The notes under the pieces: generated by a model
What the model saw: the letters and a program-made list of their open reading frames with translations, nothing else
Told to the model about the DNA's origin: nothing
The model's database searches: none
Source: Lachnospiraceae bacterium
GTDB lineage: Bacteria; Bacillota; Clostridia; Lachnospirales; Lachnospiraceae
Direction of reading: 5' to 3'
Assembly: GCA_017469945.1 (NCBI GenBank)
Contig: JAFUFI010000034.1
Location: forward strand, 1-46,097
DNA length: 46,097 nucleotides
Shown: in pieces, positions 31,640 to 40,750 of the stretch
Layout: each line of letters opens with the position of its first letter
Numbering within the stretch: the first letter of the stretch is position 1
Made by a program: the position numbers and the translations under genes

Positions 31640-33067
31640 TTACTTTGCTTCTTTTGAATTACCCGCCGAAATCTTCTTTATCCACTTTCCGCTCCGTAGC
31701 CTCAGAAAGGCCCAAAGAGCCTTAACTATCTGGTCGGATTTAAGGAAGATATATATCCAAAATGGTGATACCTTAAGTACAAATCCGCCTAAAAGACCGA
31801 GAGGTATCGCGAGTACCCAAAGGAAGATGTTGTCTGTAAGCATCAGCATCTTTGTATCTCCGCCGCCCCTTAAGACTCCTTTTGTCATAATACTGTTTGT
31901 GCCCTGAAAGACTACGATTATACTGATCGCAAGCATCAGCTGCTTTGCTATATGAACCGTTTCTTCGCTGACGTTTTTGTAGGATGCGATCACGGGACCG
32001 CTAAGGATAAGTATGAATACCGCCGCTATGGTACCTAAGAATATTCCAAGTCCCATAAACAGATATCCCTGGGACACTGCCTTTTCCTTGTCCCCTTCGC
32101 CGAGGGTCTGGCCCGTTACGATAGCTCCCGCCTGGCTTACTCCGGAAATAACAACGCTGCTAAGCTGCTGAGTTACGGACGTGATGGCATTTGCGGAGAC
32201 AAAAGTTCCGCCGAGATGCCCGATGACCATTGCAACCGTATTGTTTCCGAGCGCCAAAATCCCGTCACTGATAAGTACAGGAATACTGATCCTGAAATAC
32301 TCTCCGATAAGAGAACGGGTATTCATAAAAAAGTGTTTTAACCTGAATCCGATACTCTTATCAACAAACAAAAGATATCCGCAGATGACTGCTGCCTCAA
32401 AGACTCTTGCAAAGAGCGTTCCTAGTGCCGCTCCGGCTACTCCCATCTTCGGAAGTCCTAATTTACCGAAGATCAGGAGGTAATTTGCTGCAAGATTAAT
32501 GGAAAAAGCACCAATGGATACAAACAGCGGAAGCTTAACCTTTCCGACGCTTCGAAGAACTATCGTGCAAACTAAGGATGCGCCAAGGAAAAAGTATGTG
32601 ACAATGGAGTATCTGAAATATGTTGCTCCAAGGTTCAAGATAGCCTCTTCCCCGTTATACATCCGCATAATTGTTCTTGGCATTATTGCTGTTGCAAGTG
32701 CAAAAGCCAAAGCAAGGGAAAGAGTTATACGAAGCATCAAAGCCACAGTCTGCTTAAGAGCTCTGTTTGCATCCTTCTCCCCTTCGCCGTCATTTTTGCC
32801 TATTGCGGCATTTCGCATCCCCCAATATCTCGAAACAAGTACGGAAGCCCCCATTCCCAGGCCCATACAAAAGATATGATAGATCGTGATAAATGAATTG
32901 GCCAGCGACGTAGCCGATAAGGCATCGTCACCAAGACTTCCAACCATTATGGTATCAAGCATATTTACGCCGATGCTTATAAGCGACTGAAGCGCTATCG
33001 GCCATGTGATAGAAAAAACTCTTTTATAAAACTCTCCGTCTTTGCGGAAAAAACGCATATTGCCCAT
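31640..33067 (-). CDS. MATE family multidrug or cation efflux transporter
   Basis: This is a transporter of about 475 residues with 12 hydrophobic segments and the typical MATE layout (ITWPIALQSLISIGVNMLDTIMVG at the N-terminus in two blocks, and a matching QQLSSVVISGVSQAGAIVTGQ at the start of the second half). It would exchange drugs or organic cations against Na+ or H+. The substrate is unknown. I choose ATG 33067, with GGAGGG 11 nt upstream. The longer frame to 33103 runs through a terminator hairpin. The ribosome binding site lies inside that hairpin. Confidence 0.9.
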   Translation of the reverse strand: MGNMRFFRKDGEFYKRVFSITWPIALQSLISIGVNMLDTIMVGSLGDDALSATSLANSFITIYHIFCMGLGMGASVLVSRYWGMRNAAIGKNDGEGEKDANRALKQTVALMLRITLSLALAFALATAIMPRTIMRMYNGEEAILNLGATYFRYSIVTYFFLGASLVCTIVLRSVGKVKLPLFVSIGAFSINLAANYLLIFGKLGLPKMGVAGAALGTLFARVFEAAVICGYLLFVDKSIGFRLKHFFMNTRSLIGEYFRISIPVLISDGILALGNNTVAMVIGHLGGTFVSANAITSVTQQLSSVVISGVSQAGAIVTGQTLGEGDKEKAVSQGYLFMGLGIFLGTIAAVFILILSGPVIASYKNVSEETVHIAKQLMLAISIIVVFQGTNSIMTKGVLRGGGDTKMLMLTDNIFLWVLAIPLGLLGGFVLKVSPFWIYIFLKSDQIVKALWAFLRLRSGKWIKKISAGNSKEAK

Positions 33068-33071
33068 AATA

Positions 33072-33113
33072 CAAAAATCCCTCCGGCATGTAAAAGTATA
33101 CACTGCCGAAGGG
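33072..33113 (-). terminator. terminator hairpin that also contains the MATE ribosome binding site
   Basis: On the minus strand CCCTTCGGCA and TGCCGGAGGG form a 10-bp stem (one G-U pair), followed by ATTTTTG. It sits after the LUD-domain gene. GGAGGG of its 3' arm is also the only good ribosome binding site for the MATE gene. Confidence 0.65.
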
Positions 33114-33132
33114 TTTTATTCAAATGAACATA

Positions 33133-33771
33133 TTAAAATCCGAGATCATCATTCACCAGAATTACATGAATTCGGTCGGTATGGCGAGAAAATCTTGTAA
33201 TTAAAAACTGGCAGCAGATCGTATCCGGTGACTTGCAGTTCATGCAGGTTCCTAGCTTAGAGCAAGGCGTTGAAAGTCCGAAGCGCTGTGCATTTATGGG
33301 AGCAGCAACGTTTCTTGCTCTTTTCATTGCGCTGTCGATATCGCTTGTCACCTTGTTCATACCGACGATAAACAGTACTTTCTTGGGTCCCTGGGCGATC
33401 ATAGATACTCTGTTGGAATTACCGTCGATATTTACAAGAACGCCATCATCCGTCATAGCATTTGCGCTGGATAAAAAGAAATCCGCATCATATCCTTCGA
33501 GCATCGCTTTTCTCTTTTCCTCGGGAGTCTCTGCATTTTCCCTGTCGATAAATCTGTAATTTCCGGCTTTAATTGCGTCAACGAGCCCAATCTCATATGC
33601 GCTTCTGGCGCCGCCCATAGTAACTGAAGCTCCCTCCGGTATGATTTCAAGGGCTTTCTTTAAAGCTTCTTCTTTGCTTGCTGCGTAGTAGCCGGTCATA
33701 TTGCGGGACTCAAGTCCCTTAATAACCTTTTGTGCAAGCAGTTCATTTCTTTTTACAATGTTGTCATTCAT
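33133..33771 (-). CDS. LUD domain protein (lactate utilization/LutC-like)
   Basis: This 212-residue protein of the DUF162/LUD family includes VTMGGARSAYEIG, DFFLSSANAMTDDG, LVNIDGNSNRVSM and VGMNKV. The C-terminus carries a cysteine-rich segment, CSKLGTCMNCKSPDTICC, which may bind metal or an Fe-S cluster. In clostridia stand-alone proteins of this kind are common and their substrate is not known. ATG 33771 follows GAGGAAGAAAACT. A terminator hairpin follows the gene. Confidence 0.85.
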   Translation of the reverse strand: MNDNIVKRNELLAQKVIKGLESRNMTGYYAASKEEALKKALEIIPEGASVTMGGARSAYEIGLVDAIKAGNYRFIDRENAETPEEKRKAMLEGYDADFFLSSANAMTDDGVLVNIDGNSNRVSMIAQGPKKVLFIVGMNKVTSDIDSAMKRARNVAAPINAQRFGLSTPCSKLGTCMNCKSPDTICCQFLITRFSRHTDRIHVILVNDDLGF

Positions 33772-33804
33772 AGTTTTCTTCCTCTTTTAGTTTTTACTTT
33801 GATG

Positions 33805-34824
33805 TCAGATTTCTTTCTTTGCCTTTTCAAGAGCGTTTATAAGCCTGTCGCACCACGCGTCAAATTCCGGATCTTCCTTTTGGAGCTCAGGATGCGCAAG
33901 AACATTTGCAATAGTCTTTCTTACGCCGGATCTGAAAAGAACATGGGTACACATCTCGGGAACTGCTCTCTTTAGCTTGCTGTTGTCAAAGACAACGGAT
34001 ACGGATTTATCTCCAAGTAAAGCGCCTTCAAAGTCATATCCGTACTTATCTCCTACAGCGCTGAGATACTCTGCGGATACATGATAAGCCTTAAGCTCTA
34101 CTCCGAGAGCATCCGCGATTGTTTGATAAATCTGGTCCCAGGTAAGAGTTTCATCTCCTGTAATCTGAAAAGCTTCACCAATAGCATGGGGATTTCCCAT
34201 AAGCCCTGTATAACCAATGGCAAAGTCCGTGTTAAAGGTCAGTGTCCAAAGAGAAGAACCGTCGCCCTGGATGATCACGGGCTTTCCCTCAATCATACGC
34301 TTTAAAACCTGCCAGGATCCGTTCTTACCGTGAACCCCTAAAGGCACACTTCTCTCATCGTATGTATGGCTGGGGCGGATGATGGTAACGGGGAATCCCT
34401 CCTCGCGATACTTCTTCATAAGGAACTCCTCGCATTTAATCTTGTTCCTCGAGTACTCCCAGTGAGGGTTTGCAAGGGTCGTCCCCTCCGTAATTATATA
34501 ATTTGCCGCCGGTTTATTGTACGCCGATGCGGAGCTTATAAACATATACTGCTTTGTCTTTCCCTTAAAAAGCCTGTAGTCGCGCTCTACCGCATCGGGG
34601 GTAAAACCGATGAACTCGCTTACCACATCGAAGGTCATACCCTCTATTTTTTTTGCTACATCCGCTTCGTCATTTATGTCCGCTTTTATAACATTTACTC
34701 CCTCGGGGAGCTCTGATGAGCGGTTTCCGCGGTTTATAAGCCAGACCTCCCAGCCGTCTGCTACCGCCTTTTTTACGATCGCCATACTGATTGTTCCCGT
34801 ACCGCCGATAAATAATGCTTTCAT
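33805..34824 (-). CDS. NAD-dependent epimerase/dehydratase (atypical/extended SDR)
   Basis: This 339-residue Rossmann protein has the N-terminal nucleotide motif FIGGTGTISMAIVKKA, the acidic strand end LINRGNRS, FISSASAY, and HWEYSRNKIKCEE, in which Tyr and Lys may be catalytic (YxxxK). Similar clostridial proteins are annotated as NAD-dependent epimerases or isomerases. The precise substrate is unknown. ATG 34824 follows AAGGAGGTATGGC. It diverges from the following SDR gene across a 221-bp AT-rich intergenic region. Confidence 0.8.
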   Translation of the reverse strand: MKALFIGGTGTISMAIVKKAVADGWEVWLINRGNRSSELPEGVNVIKADINDEADVAKKIEGMTFDVVSEFIGFTPDAVERDYRLFKGKTKQYMFISSASAYNKPAANYIITEGTTLANPHWEYSRNKIKCEEFLMKKYREEGFPVTIIRPSHTYDERSVPLGVHGKNGSWQVLKRMIEGKPVIIQGDGSSLWTLTFNTDFAIGYTGLMGNPHAIGEAFQITGDETLTWDQIYQTIADALGVELKAYHVSAEYLSAVGDKYGYDFEGALLGDKSVSVVFDNSKLKRAVPEMCTHVLFRSGVRKTIANVLAHPELQKEDPEFDAWCDRLINALEKAKKEI

Positions 34825-34988
34825 GCCATACCTCCTTGCCTTGATGTTTTGACGAAATCTGCTTATATTTTATTATTTTATGGGGTTAAAAAATATGTAA
34901 ATATCACTGAATAATATTAAAATTTCTTGTGACGGTAAACAAATATAAAAGTCGCGGAGAATATTTATAGTTTTTTGAAACAAAAAAA

Positions 34989-35017
34989 TAGACAGCTTCT
35001 CCGGCGTTTAGTATTCT
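34989..35017 (+). promoter_or_regulatory. promoter of the SDR oxidoreductase gene
   Basis: TAGACA (34989-34994) is followed by 17 bp and TATTCT (35012-35017). The spacing is ideal and the -35 box matches at 5 of 6 positions. ATG 35046 lies 28 bp downstream, after AAGGAGG. Confidence 0.5.
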
Positions 35018-35045
35018 AAAGAAAAAGGCTTCAAGGAGGTATTCT

Positions 35046-35804
35046 ATGGTAGACGTTAAAGGTCGTTGGGCTCTTGTTACCGGCGGATCGAGAGGAATCG
35101 GAAAAGGCGCCGCTCTGTTTTTGGCAAAAAAGGGATGCAACCTGATCATACAGGGAAGAACAGCCAAAAACTGCGCAGCTACCGTATCTGAAGCAAAAGC
35201 TTTAGGCGTAGAGGCTGTGGCTGTCGGAGCTGAACTTTCAAAACCCGAAGAAGTCACAAAGATGCTCGAAGAAATTGACAAGATGGGTGTGCGCGTTGAT
35301 ATTGTTCTAAACAACGCCGGTGTACAAGTTGCATACAGAACCGACTATTTAAAGACACCCGTGTCAGATTATGAACAAAGCTTCCTTATAAATACCATCG
35401 CTCCTATGATGATCTGCTACCATTTCCTTCCTAAGATGGCGGAATACGGTTTCGGACGTATCGTAAATACAACAAGCGGAATACGCCGCGAGCCCGAGCA
35501 GGCAGGCTATTCCGCAAGTAAGGCCGCCCTCGACAAGGTAACTATGGACCTTGCAAATGTTTATGACGGTACTGACGTAATGATCAACATTACAGATCCC
35601 GGCTGGTGCAGAACAGACCTTGGCGGTCCGCAGGCTCCGAATGCTCCCGAGAGCTCTCTTCCCGGAGTTGTCGTTGGCGCTTTTATAGATGACAAAAAAT
35701 CCGGCAGGGATTTCGCCGCCGGACTTTTCCATGGTATGAGTCTCGATGAGGCTGTAAAATACGCCGAAGAGAGCGTTCCTAAATATTTAGGCTCTCTCGA
35801 CTGA
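35046..35804 (+). CDS. SDR family oxidoreductase
   Basis: This 252-residue classical short-chain dehydrogenase has TGGSRGIGKGAA (cofactor loop), NNAGVQ, catalytic Ser in VNTTSG, and YSASKAALD (YxxxK). The cofactor preference leans to NADP because IIQGRTAKN follows the second strand. The substrate is not predictable. It starts at ATG 35046 with AAGGAGG. The 3' end overlaps the convergent ferritin-like gene by 26 bp. Confidence 0.9.
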   Translation: MVDVKGRWALVTGGSRGIGKGAALFLAKKGCNLIIQGRTAKNCAATVSEAKALGVEAVAVGAELSKPEEVTKMLEEIDKMGVRVDIVLNNAGVQVAYRTDYLKTPVSDYEQSFLINTIAPMMICYHFLPKMAEYGFGRIVNTTSGIRREPEQAGYSASKAALDKVTMDLANVYDGTDVMINITDPGWCRTDLGGPQAPNAPESSLPGVVVGAFIDDKKSGRDFAAGLFHGMSLDEAVKYAEESVPKYLGSLD

Positions 35805-36258
35805 AAAGCTTTACAATCTTTTTAACGATAACAAAAGCGGCAACTGCCCCTAAGATATAGGGTAGAAGGGGACGGTCGTTGTACTGCCCGTTTTTAAGGA
35901 GCGACAATACCGTATCTCCGTGCCGCTTTTCGTCGTTCTTAACAGACTCAAGCTCAGGAAATTCTTTCATCAGCTTTTCGTACTTCGGTATAGCGATGTA
36001 CTCACCAATGGCTATAAAGGGATAGAGTATTCTCTTTCCGAGTATCCGATATGCGTAGACAGCAAGAGTGGCCTGGCCTTTTTTAGGAGAAAGGGATACC
36101 CCGGTATACTTCTTACATATCGCGGCGTGTCTTCCTTCATCTGCCGCCATCTTTACAAATGTCTCCGCATCTTTTTTATTGTGAACTACTTTAGCAAGGC
36201 TAAGATAAGTTTCTACTCCGTTTAGTTCCCCCTGCTGAGATTTTAATACTCTTTCCAT
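35779..36258 (-). CDS. membrane-anchored ferritin-like diiron protein
   Basis: This 159-residue four-helix protein has the rubrerythrin/ferritin-like ligand pattern. Glu at 11 or 16 and the pair E41-x-x-H44 (DEGRH) lie in the first half, and Glu 86 and the pair E110-x-x-H113 (DEKRH) in the second. A C-terminal hydrophobic segment (about 131-147, LPYILGAVAAFVIVKKIV) would anchor it in the membrane. It lacks the rubredoxin domain of rubrerythrin. Inferred roles are peroxide or iron handling. It follows the copper sensor kinase by 25 bp in the same direction, so it may belong to the same transcript. Confidence 0.75.
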   Translation of the reverse strand: MERVLKSQQGELNGVETYLSLAKVVHNKKDAETFVKMAADEGRHAAICKKYTGVSLSPKKGQATLAVYAYRILGKRILYPFIAIGEYIAIPKYEKLMKEFPELESVKNDEKRHGDTVLSLLKNGQYNDRPLLPYILGAVAAFVIVKKIVKLFSRESLNI

Positions 36259-36283
36259 ACTTTCAATTTCTCCGGCTTTTCTT

Positions 36284-37678
36284 TTATTCTAATGGCAGAC
36301 TGACTGTGAAGATGCTTCCCTTGCCCGGGCTGCTCTCACAGCGGATAGTTCCGTTATGCGCTTTTACGATGGCTCTCGAGATAGAAAGTCCTATTCCGGC
36401 TCCGCCCGTCTTTCTCGCTCTTGATTTATCTGTCCTATAGAACCGCTCAAATACAAGGTTCTGCTCTTTTTCAGGGATTCCTATCCCCGTATCCTCTACG
36501 GCTATTACTGCGCCTGCTTCATTTTTTCCTACATGGATCTTTACTTCTCCGCCCTCATCTGTATACTTTATAGCATTTGAGAGCAGATTTGCAACCACCT
36601 GTCCGATCCTTATCCTGTCGGCTTTTACGGTTACTTCCTTACCCTCAAGCTTTGCTTCGATATTTTTTTCGCTTATTTTTGTACTAAATCCCTGCAGTAT
36701 CGATCCGCAAAGGCCTAAAAGCTCGACGTCTTCTTTATCCGCCAAGACCGTCTCAAGTTCAGCATTTTCAAGCCTTTCCAGGTCTTTTATAAGCTCCGAG
36801 AGGCGCGACAGCTCATTATAGCAGCTGCTCAGCCTTTCCTTTGTGGGCTCCATAACATCATCGATCATCATCTCCATATAGGAAGAAATATTCGTAACGG
36901 GAGTCCGAAGCTCATGGGCAATATCAGCGGTGAGCTGCCTTCTAAGATACTCCTGTTCCTTTAAGGTTTCTGCCATAGAGTTTACGGACCTGGCAAGCTC
37001 GTAAGTTTCTAAGTCTCCGATATCTGTTTTAACTTCCGCGCTGTAGTCACCGCCTGATATTTTCTTTGTCGCAGCTATTACGCCGGATATCGGTCTTGTG
37101 ATCCTTCCGGCGATTATTACGCCCAAAAAGGCGGCTATCAGTATTGAAGCTCCTCCGACAAAGCCTATTATTATATTTAATGCCTTTATAAATTGAAATT
37201 CATTTTCGTTTAAGTAAAAAGGAGTGTAGTAGCTAACCTCCAATATGCCGTTTAGATTTCCGGCCTTTTTAAGCTCGTAGGAATAGCTGACAAATTCTCC
37301 CTTAAGCTCCGGCTTTTTCTCCTTCATCCGCGTCATGATCCCGTCCATTACTTCATGACAGAGCATCATATCGTGGTTTTCCGCATCCCAGAGAAGGTTT
37401 TTATCTCTATCGTAAAGGCGTATAATGTAGCCTTCCTTTAAAGCGTACATTCCCATTCCGTGGACATAATCAAGGTTAAAGCCTCCAAGACTCTCATCAT
37501 AATTGCTTCCGATACTTTCCGCCAGCTCTTCTGCAGCATTTTTCTGGGTATTTTTTACATATTCCTCAAACTGCTTATTTATAAAGATGCCTGAAAATAT
37601 GCTGACAAGAAGGACTGTTAAAGCTACGAGGAGCGAGAGTATAAGGGAAAGGGATGTTTTAAGGTGAATCTTTTTCAT
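36284..37678 (-). CDS. sensor histidine kinase, probable metal sensor
   Basis: This is a kinase of about 464 residues. Two membrane segments (about 10-30 and 170-190) enclose an extracytoplasmic sensor domain of about 140 residues. A HAMP domain, HisKA with DIAHELRTPVTN (phosphorylated His about 255) and HATPase with NLLSNAIKYTDEG, DTGIGIPEKEQ and GGAGIGLSIS follow. The sensor contains HGMGMY and NHDMMLCHEVM, clusters of Met, His and Cys well suited to bind copper. ATG 37678 after GGAGGTG is chosen and overlaps the regulator gene by 20 bp. The neighbouring copA supports copper sensing, but this is an inference. Confidence 0.85.
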   Translation of the reverse strand: MKKIHLKTSLSLILSLLVALTVLLVSIFSGIFINKQFEEYVKNTQKNAAEELAESIGSNYDESLGGFNLDYVHGMGMYALKEGYIIRLYDRDKNLLWDAENHDMMLCHEVMDGIMTRMKEKKPELKGEFVSYSYELKKAGNLNGILEVSYYTPFYLNENEFQFIKALNIIIGFVGGASILIAAFLGVIIAGRITRPISGVIAATKKISGGDYSAEVKTDIGDLETYELARSVNSMAETLKEQEYLRRQLTADIAHELRTPVTNISSYMEMMIDDVMEPTKERLSSCYNELSRLSELIKDLERLENAELETVLADKEDVELLGLCGSILQGFSTKISEKNIEAKLEGKEVTVKADRIRIGQVVANLLSNAIKYTDEGGEVKIHVGKNEAGAVIAVEDTGIGIPEKEQNLVFERFYRTDKSRARKTGGAGIGLSISRAIVKAHNGTIRCESSPGKGSIFTVSLPLE

Positions 37679-38375
37679 CAGCTCTTTCACCTCCAAACTT
37701 ATACCCAAGTCCGTGGACTGTCCTTATGTATATGCTGTTTTTGGGGTCGTCCTCTATCTTTTTGCGGAGATTTTTTATGTGAGTATCTATAACCCTGTCA
37801 AAGCTCTCCGACTCCTCGCCAAAAACAATTTCCAAAAGCTCTTCCCTTGTAAAGATCTTCTTAGGGTACCTTATCATCGAGGAAAGTATCTTTAGCTCGC
37901 TCTTTGTAAGGCTTATTATCTCCTCGCCCTTCCTTACTTCTCCGCTCTCAGTAGAAACAGCCAGCCCGCCTTTAAAGACTATTTCCGAAGACTCTTCAGG
38001 CTTTTTGCCATATCTTCTAAGGACGACATTCATCCTTGCATAGAGCTCTTTTACGGAAAAAGGCTTTGTAACGTAATCGTCCGCCCCAAGGTCTAAGCCG
38101 TTTATAATATCATCTTCCATCGTTCTTGCCGTAAGCATGATTATCGGAACATCAGATTTTTCGCGGATTTTTTTACAGACTTCTTCTCCGCTAAGTCCCG
38201 GGAGCATGAGATCTAAGATAATAAACCCAACCTGCTCTTTTTCGTATATTTCAAGAGCGGAAAGCCCGTTATCAGCCTGTAGAATACTGCAGCCCATCTT
38301 TTCAAAATAGGCTGAAACGGCGTCTCTTATCATATTTTCATCATCTACAACAAGTACTTTTAGGCCGGTATTCAT
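37659..38375 (-). CDS. OmpR-type response regulator
   Basis: This 238-residue regulator has a receiver domain (VLVVDDENMI, phosphorylated Asp 55 in FIILDLMLPG, LTAR, and Lys in VTKPF) and a winged-helix DNA-binding domain (LLEIVFGEESESFDRVIDTHI, VRTVHGLGYKF; the second block spans the wing). ATG 38375 follows GGAGATACTAAAT and is preferred over the ATG five codons upstream. It lies 93 bp after copA and overlaps its kinase. It probably controls the copper genes. Confidence 0.9.
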   Translation of the reverse strand: MNTGLKVLVVDDENMIRDAVSAYFEKMGCSILQADNGLSALEIYEKEQVGFIILDLMLPGLSGEEVCKKIREKSDVPIIMLTARTMEDDIINGLDLGADDYVTKPFSVKELYARMNVVLRRYGKKPEESSEIVFKGGLAVSTESGEVRKGEEIISLTKSELKILSSMIRYPKKIFTREELLEIVFGEESESFDRVIDTHIKNLRKKIEDDPKNSIYIRTVHGLGYKFGGERADEKDSP

Positions 38376-38468
38376 ATTTAGTATCTCCATTTTGCCGTAA
38401 CCGGGTCTCTTTGATTATTGCATATTACCCTGTCTTTGTCTCCCGTTACGTTTCACAAAGCCGAAAAC

Positions 38469-40733
38469 TTAAGATCTTTCTCTCACCTTAAAAAGATTAA
38501 GTCTTAAAGCGTTTGTCACAACAAGGAAGCTTGAAAGGCTCATGGCTGCTGCCGCAAACATCGGGTTAAGCTGCCAGCCTAAGAGAGAGATAAATACTCC
38601 CGCTGCAAGGGGAATTCCGATGATATTGTAGGAAAAGGCCCAAAACAGATTCTGGTGGATATTTCCGAGAGTCTTTCTGCTAAGGCGTATCGCAAAGGAA
38701 ACATCTCTCAATGAGTTTTTCATAAGTACAACATCCGCAGCATCAATAGCTACGTCGGCTCCAGCGCCTATAGCGATTCCTATATCCGCTCCGGTAAGGG
38801 CAGGGGCGTCGTTGATTCCGTCACCTACCATTATGGTCTTACCCTGTTCCTTTAGCTTTCTGATCTCTCTTTCCTTACCCTCGGGCATTACTCCGGCTAC
38901 AACCTCGTCAACCCCGGCTACCTTTCCGATTGCCTTTGCTGTACGCTCGTTGTCTCCTGTAAGCATTACTACGCGAAGACCTAAATCCTTAAGCTCTTTT
39001 ATTGCGAGCGCGCTGTCTTCCTTGATCACATCCGCTACTGCTATTATTCCCGCAAACTTCTCGCCTATTGCGAAAAACAGAGGTGTCTTTCCTTCTCCGG
39101 ATAATTTGTCAGCTTCCTGCTCTATAGACTCAGGTACAGAAATCTCGGTTTTTAAAAAGCTTAAGTTTCCGCCTATAACCTTTTCTCCGCTTAAGTATCC
39201 GCAAAGTCCGTTTCCGGGAAGAGCCTTAAAATCAGATACTTCACCGGCTTTGAGGGCATGCTCATTTGCGTAAGAAGTGATCGCTTTTGCAAGAGGGTGC
39301 TCGCTTCTGCTCTCAATAGAGAGGGCAAGACTCATCAAAGAGTCAACCGTAAATCCTTCGCCGGGTATGATGTTTGTAACCTTTGGTTCTCCCTTTGTGA
39401 TAGTACCTGTTTTGTCGAGTACAACTATCTTTGCCTTACCTGTCTCTTCAAGGCTGACCGCAGTCTTAAAGAGGATTCCCTTTTTAGCTCCTACTCCGTT
39501 TCCTACCATTATCGCTACAGGAGTTGCAAGTCCAAGAGCGCAGGGGCAGCTTATTACAAGTACTGCAACCGCCCTTGTAAGAGCAGTTCCAACTTCTTTT
39601 CCGACTATAAGCCAGACTATAAACGTAAGAACCGCTATTCCGATAACCGCAGGCACAAAGATTCCCGAAACCTTATCCGCGATCTTTGCGATGGGTGCCT
39701 TTGTTGCGGCGGCATCGCTGACCATCTTGATTATCTGTGAAAAGGTGGTATCCTCGCCGACTCTTGTTGCCTTACATTTTATAAATCCCGACTCATTAGT
39801 TGTAGCTGCGGATACTCTGTCGCCCTCTTTTTTATCAACGGGAACGCTTTCTCCTGTAAGCGCAGATTCATTTACAGCGCTGTTTCCTTCTACTACAAAG
39901 CCGTCAACAGGTATATTCTCACCGGGGCGGACAACAAAGATATCCCCTATCTTTACCTGCTCGATAGGCACAAGAGTCTCTGTGTTATTTACAAAGATCG
40001 TTGCGGTCTTGGGCGAAAGCTTCATCAGTCCCTTAAGGGCATTTGTCGTACGCCCCTTTGACATAGCTTCAAGCATCTTGCCAACGGTTATCAGCGTAAG
40101 GATCATCGCCGCGGACTCAAAATAGAAATTCATCATATTGTCCATAACCGCGTCTGCGTTACCGTCGGCTGCCGCTCTTGTCATCGCAAAAAGTACGTAA
40201 AGGCTCCAAAGGAAAGCTGCCGATGAACCCAGGGCTACAAGAGCATCCATATTCGGCGCTCTGTGAATAAGGCTTTTAAATCCGCTGATAAAGAATTTCT
40301 GGTTGATGACCATGATGATACTTGTAAGCACCAACTGAACAAGACCCATCGCTATATGGTTGTCATCAAAAAATGGCGGAAGGGGCCAGTCCCAAAGCAT
40401 ATGTCCCATAGACAGATACAAAAGCGGAAGTAAAAATACTACTGAGGCGATAAGCCTTTTGCGAAGTACCGGAGTCTCCTTATCTGCAAGCGCATCCTCA
40501 GGGGCACTTTCTGCTGCCTTGACAGGTGCTTTTATTTCTTTGACCTCAGCCTTATATCCGGCCTTTTCGACAGCTTCTATGATCGCGCTGTCAGATGCAT
40601 TTCCCTCTACAACCATGGAATTTGTCAAAAGGCTGGCAGAGCAGCTTATAACACCCTCAACCTTTGACACCGCTTTCTCTACTCTATTTACACAGGCGGC
40701 ACAGCTCATGCCTGTTACTGTATACTGTTTCAT
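38469..40733 (-). CDS. copA: copper-exporting P1B-type ATPase
   Basis: This 754-residue P-type ATPase exports Cu(I). It has an N-terminal heavy-metal domain with MSCAAC (C11, C14), eight membrane segments, the actuator TGES (293-296), the transmembrane metal site CPC (396-398, [12 protein letters not shown]), the phosphorylated Asp 440 in DKTGTIT, a nucleotide-binding HP dipeptide (SEHPLAKA), and [10 protein letters not shown]. All key residues are intact. ATG 40733 has GGAGGA nine to ten bases upstream. It follows the SafE-type gene by 17 bp. Confidence 0.95.
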   Translation of the reverse strand: MKQYTVTGMSCAACVNRVEKAVSKVEGVISCSASLLTNSMVVEGNASDSAIIEAVEKAGYKAEVKEIKAPVKAAESAPEDALADKETPVLRKRLIASVVFLLPLLYLSMGHMLWDWPLPPFFDDNHIAMGLVQLVLTSIIMVINQKFFISGFKSLIHRAPNMDALVALGSSAAFLWSLYVLFAMTRAAADGNADAVMDNMMNFYFESAAMILTLITVGKMLEAMSKGRTTNALKGLMKLSPKTATIFVNNTETLVPIEQVKIGDIFVVRPGENIPVDGFVVEGNSAVNESALTGESVPVDKKEGDRVSAATTNESGFIKCKATRVGEDTTFSQIIKMVSDAAATKAPIAKIADKVSGIFVPAVIGIAVLTFIVWLIVGKEVGTALTRAVAVLVISCPCALGLATPVAIMVGNGVGAKKGILFKTAVSLEETGKAKIVVLDKTGTITKGEPKVTNIIPGEGFTVDSLMSLALSIESRSEHPLAKAITSYANEHALKAGEVSDFKALPGNGLCGYLSGEKVIGGNLSFLKTEISVPESIEQEADKLSGEGKTPLFFAIGEKFAGIIAVADVIKEDSALAIKELKDLGLRVVMLTGDNERTAKAIGKVAGVDEVVAGVMPEGKEREIRKLKEQGKTIMVGDGINDAPALTGADIGIAIGAGADVAIDAADVVLMKNSLRDVSFAIRLSRKTLGNIHQNLFWAFSYNIIGIPLAAGVFISLLGWQLNPMFAAAAMSLSSFLVVTNALRLNLFKVRERS

Positions 40734-40750
40734 TAAAAAAACATCCTCCT

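Noticed and set aside
39277..40125. 282-residue plus-strand open frame
   Set aside because: It is a mirror frame of copA, with no family features.
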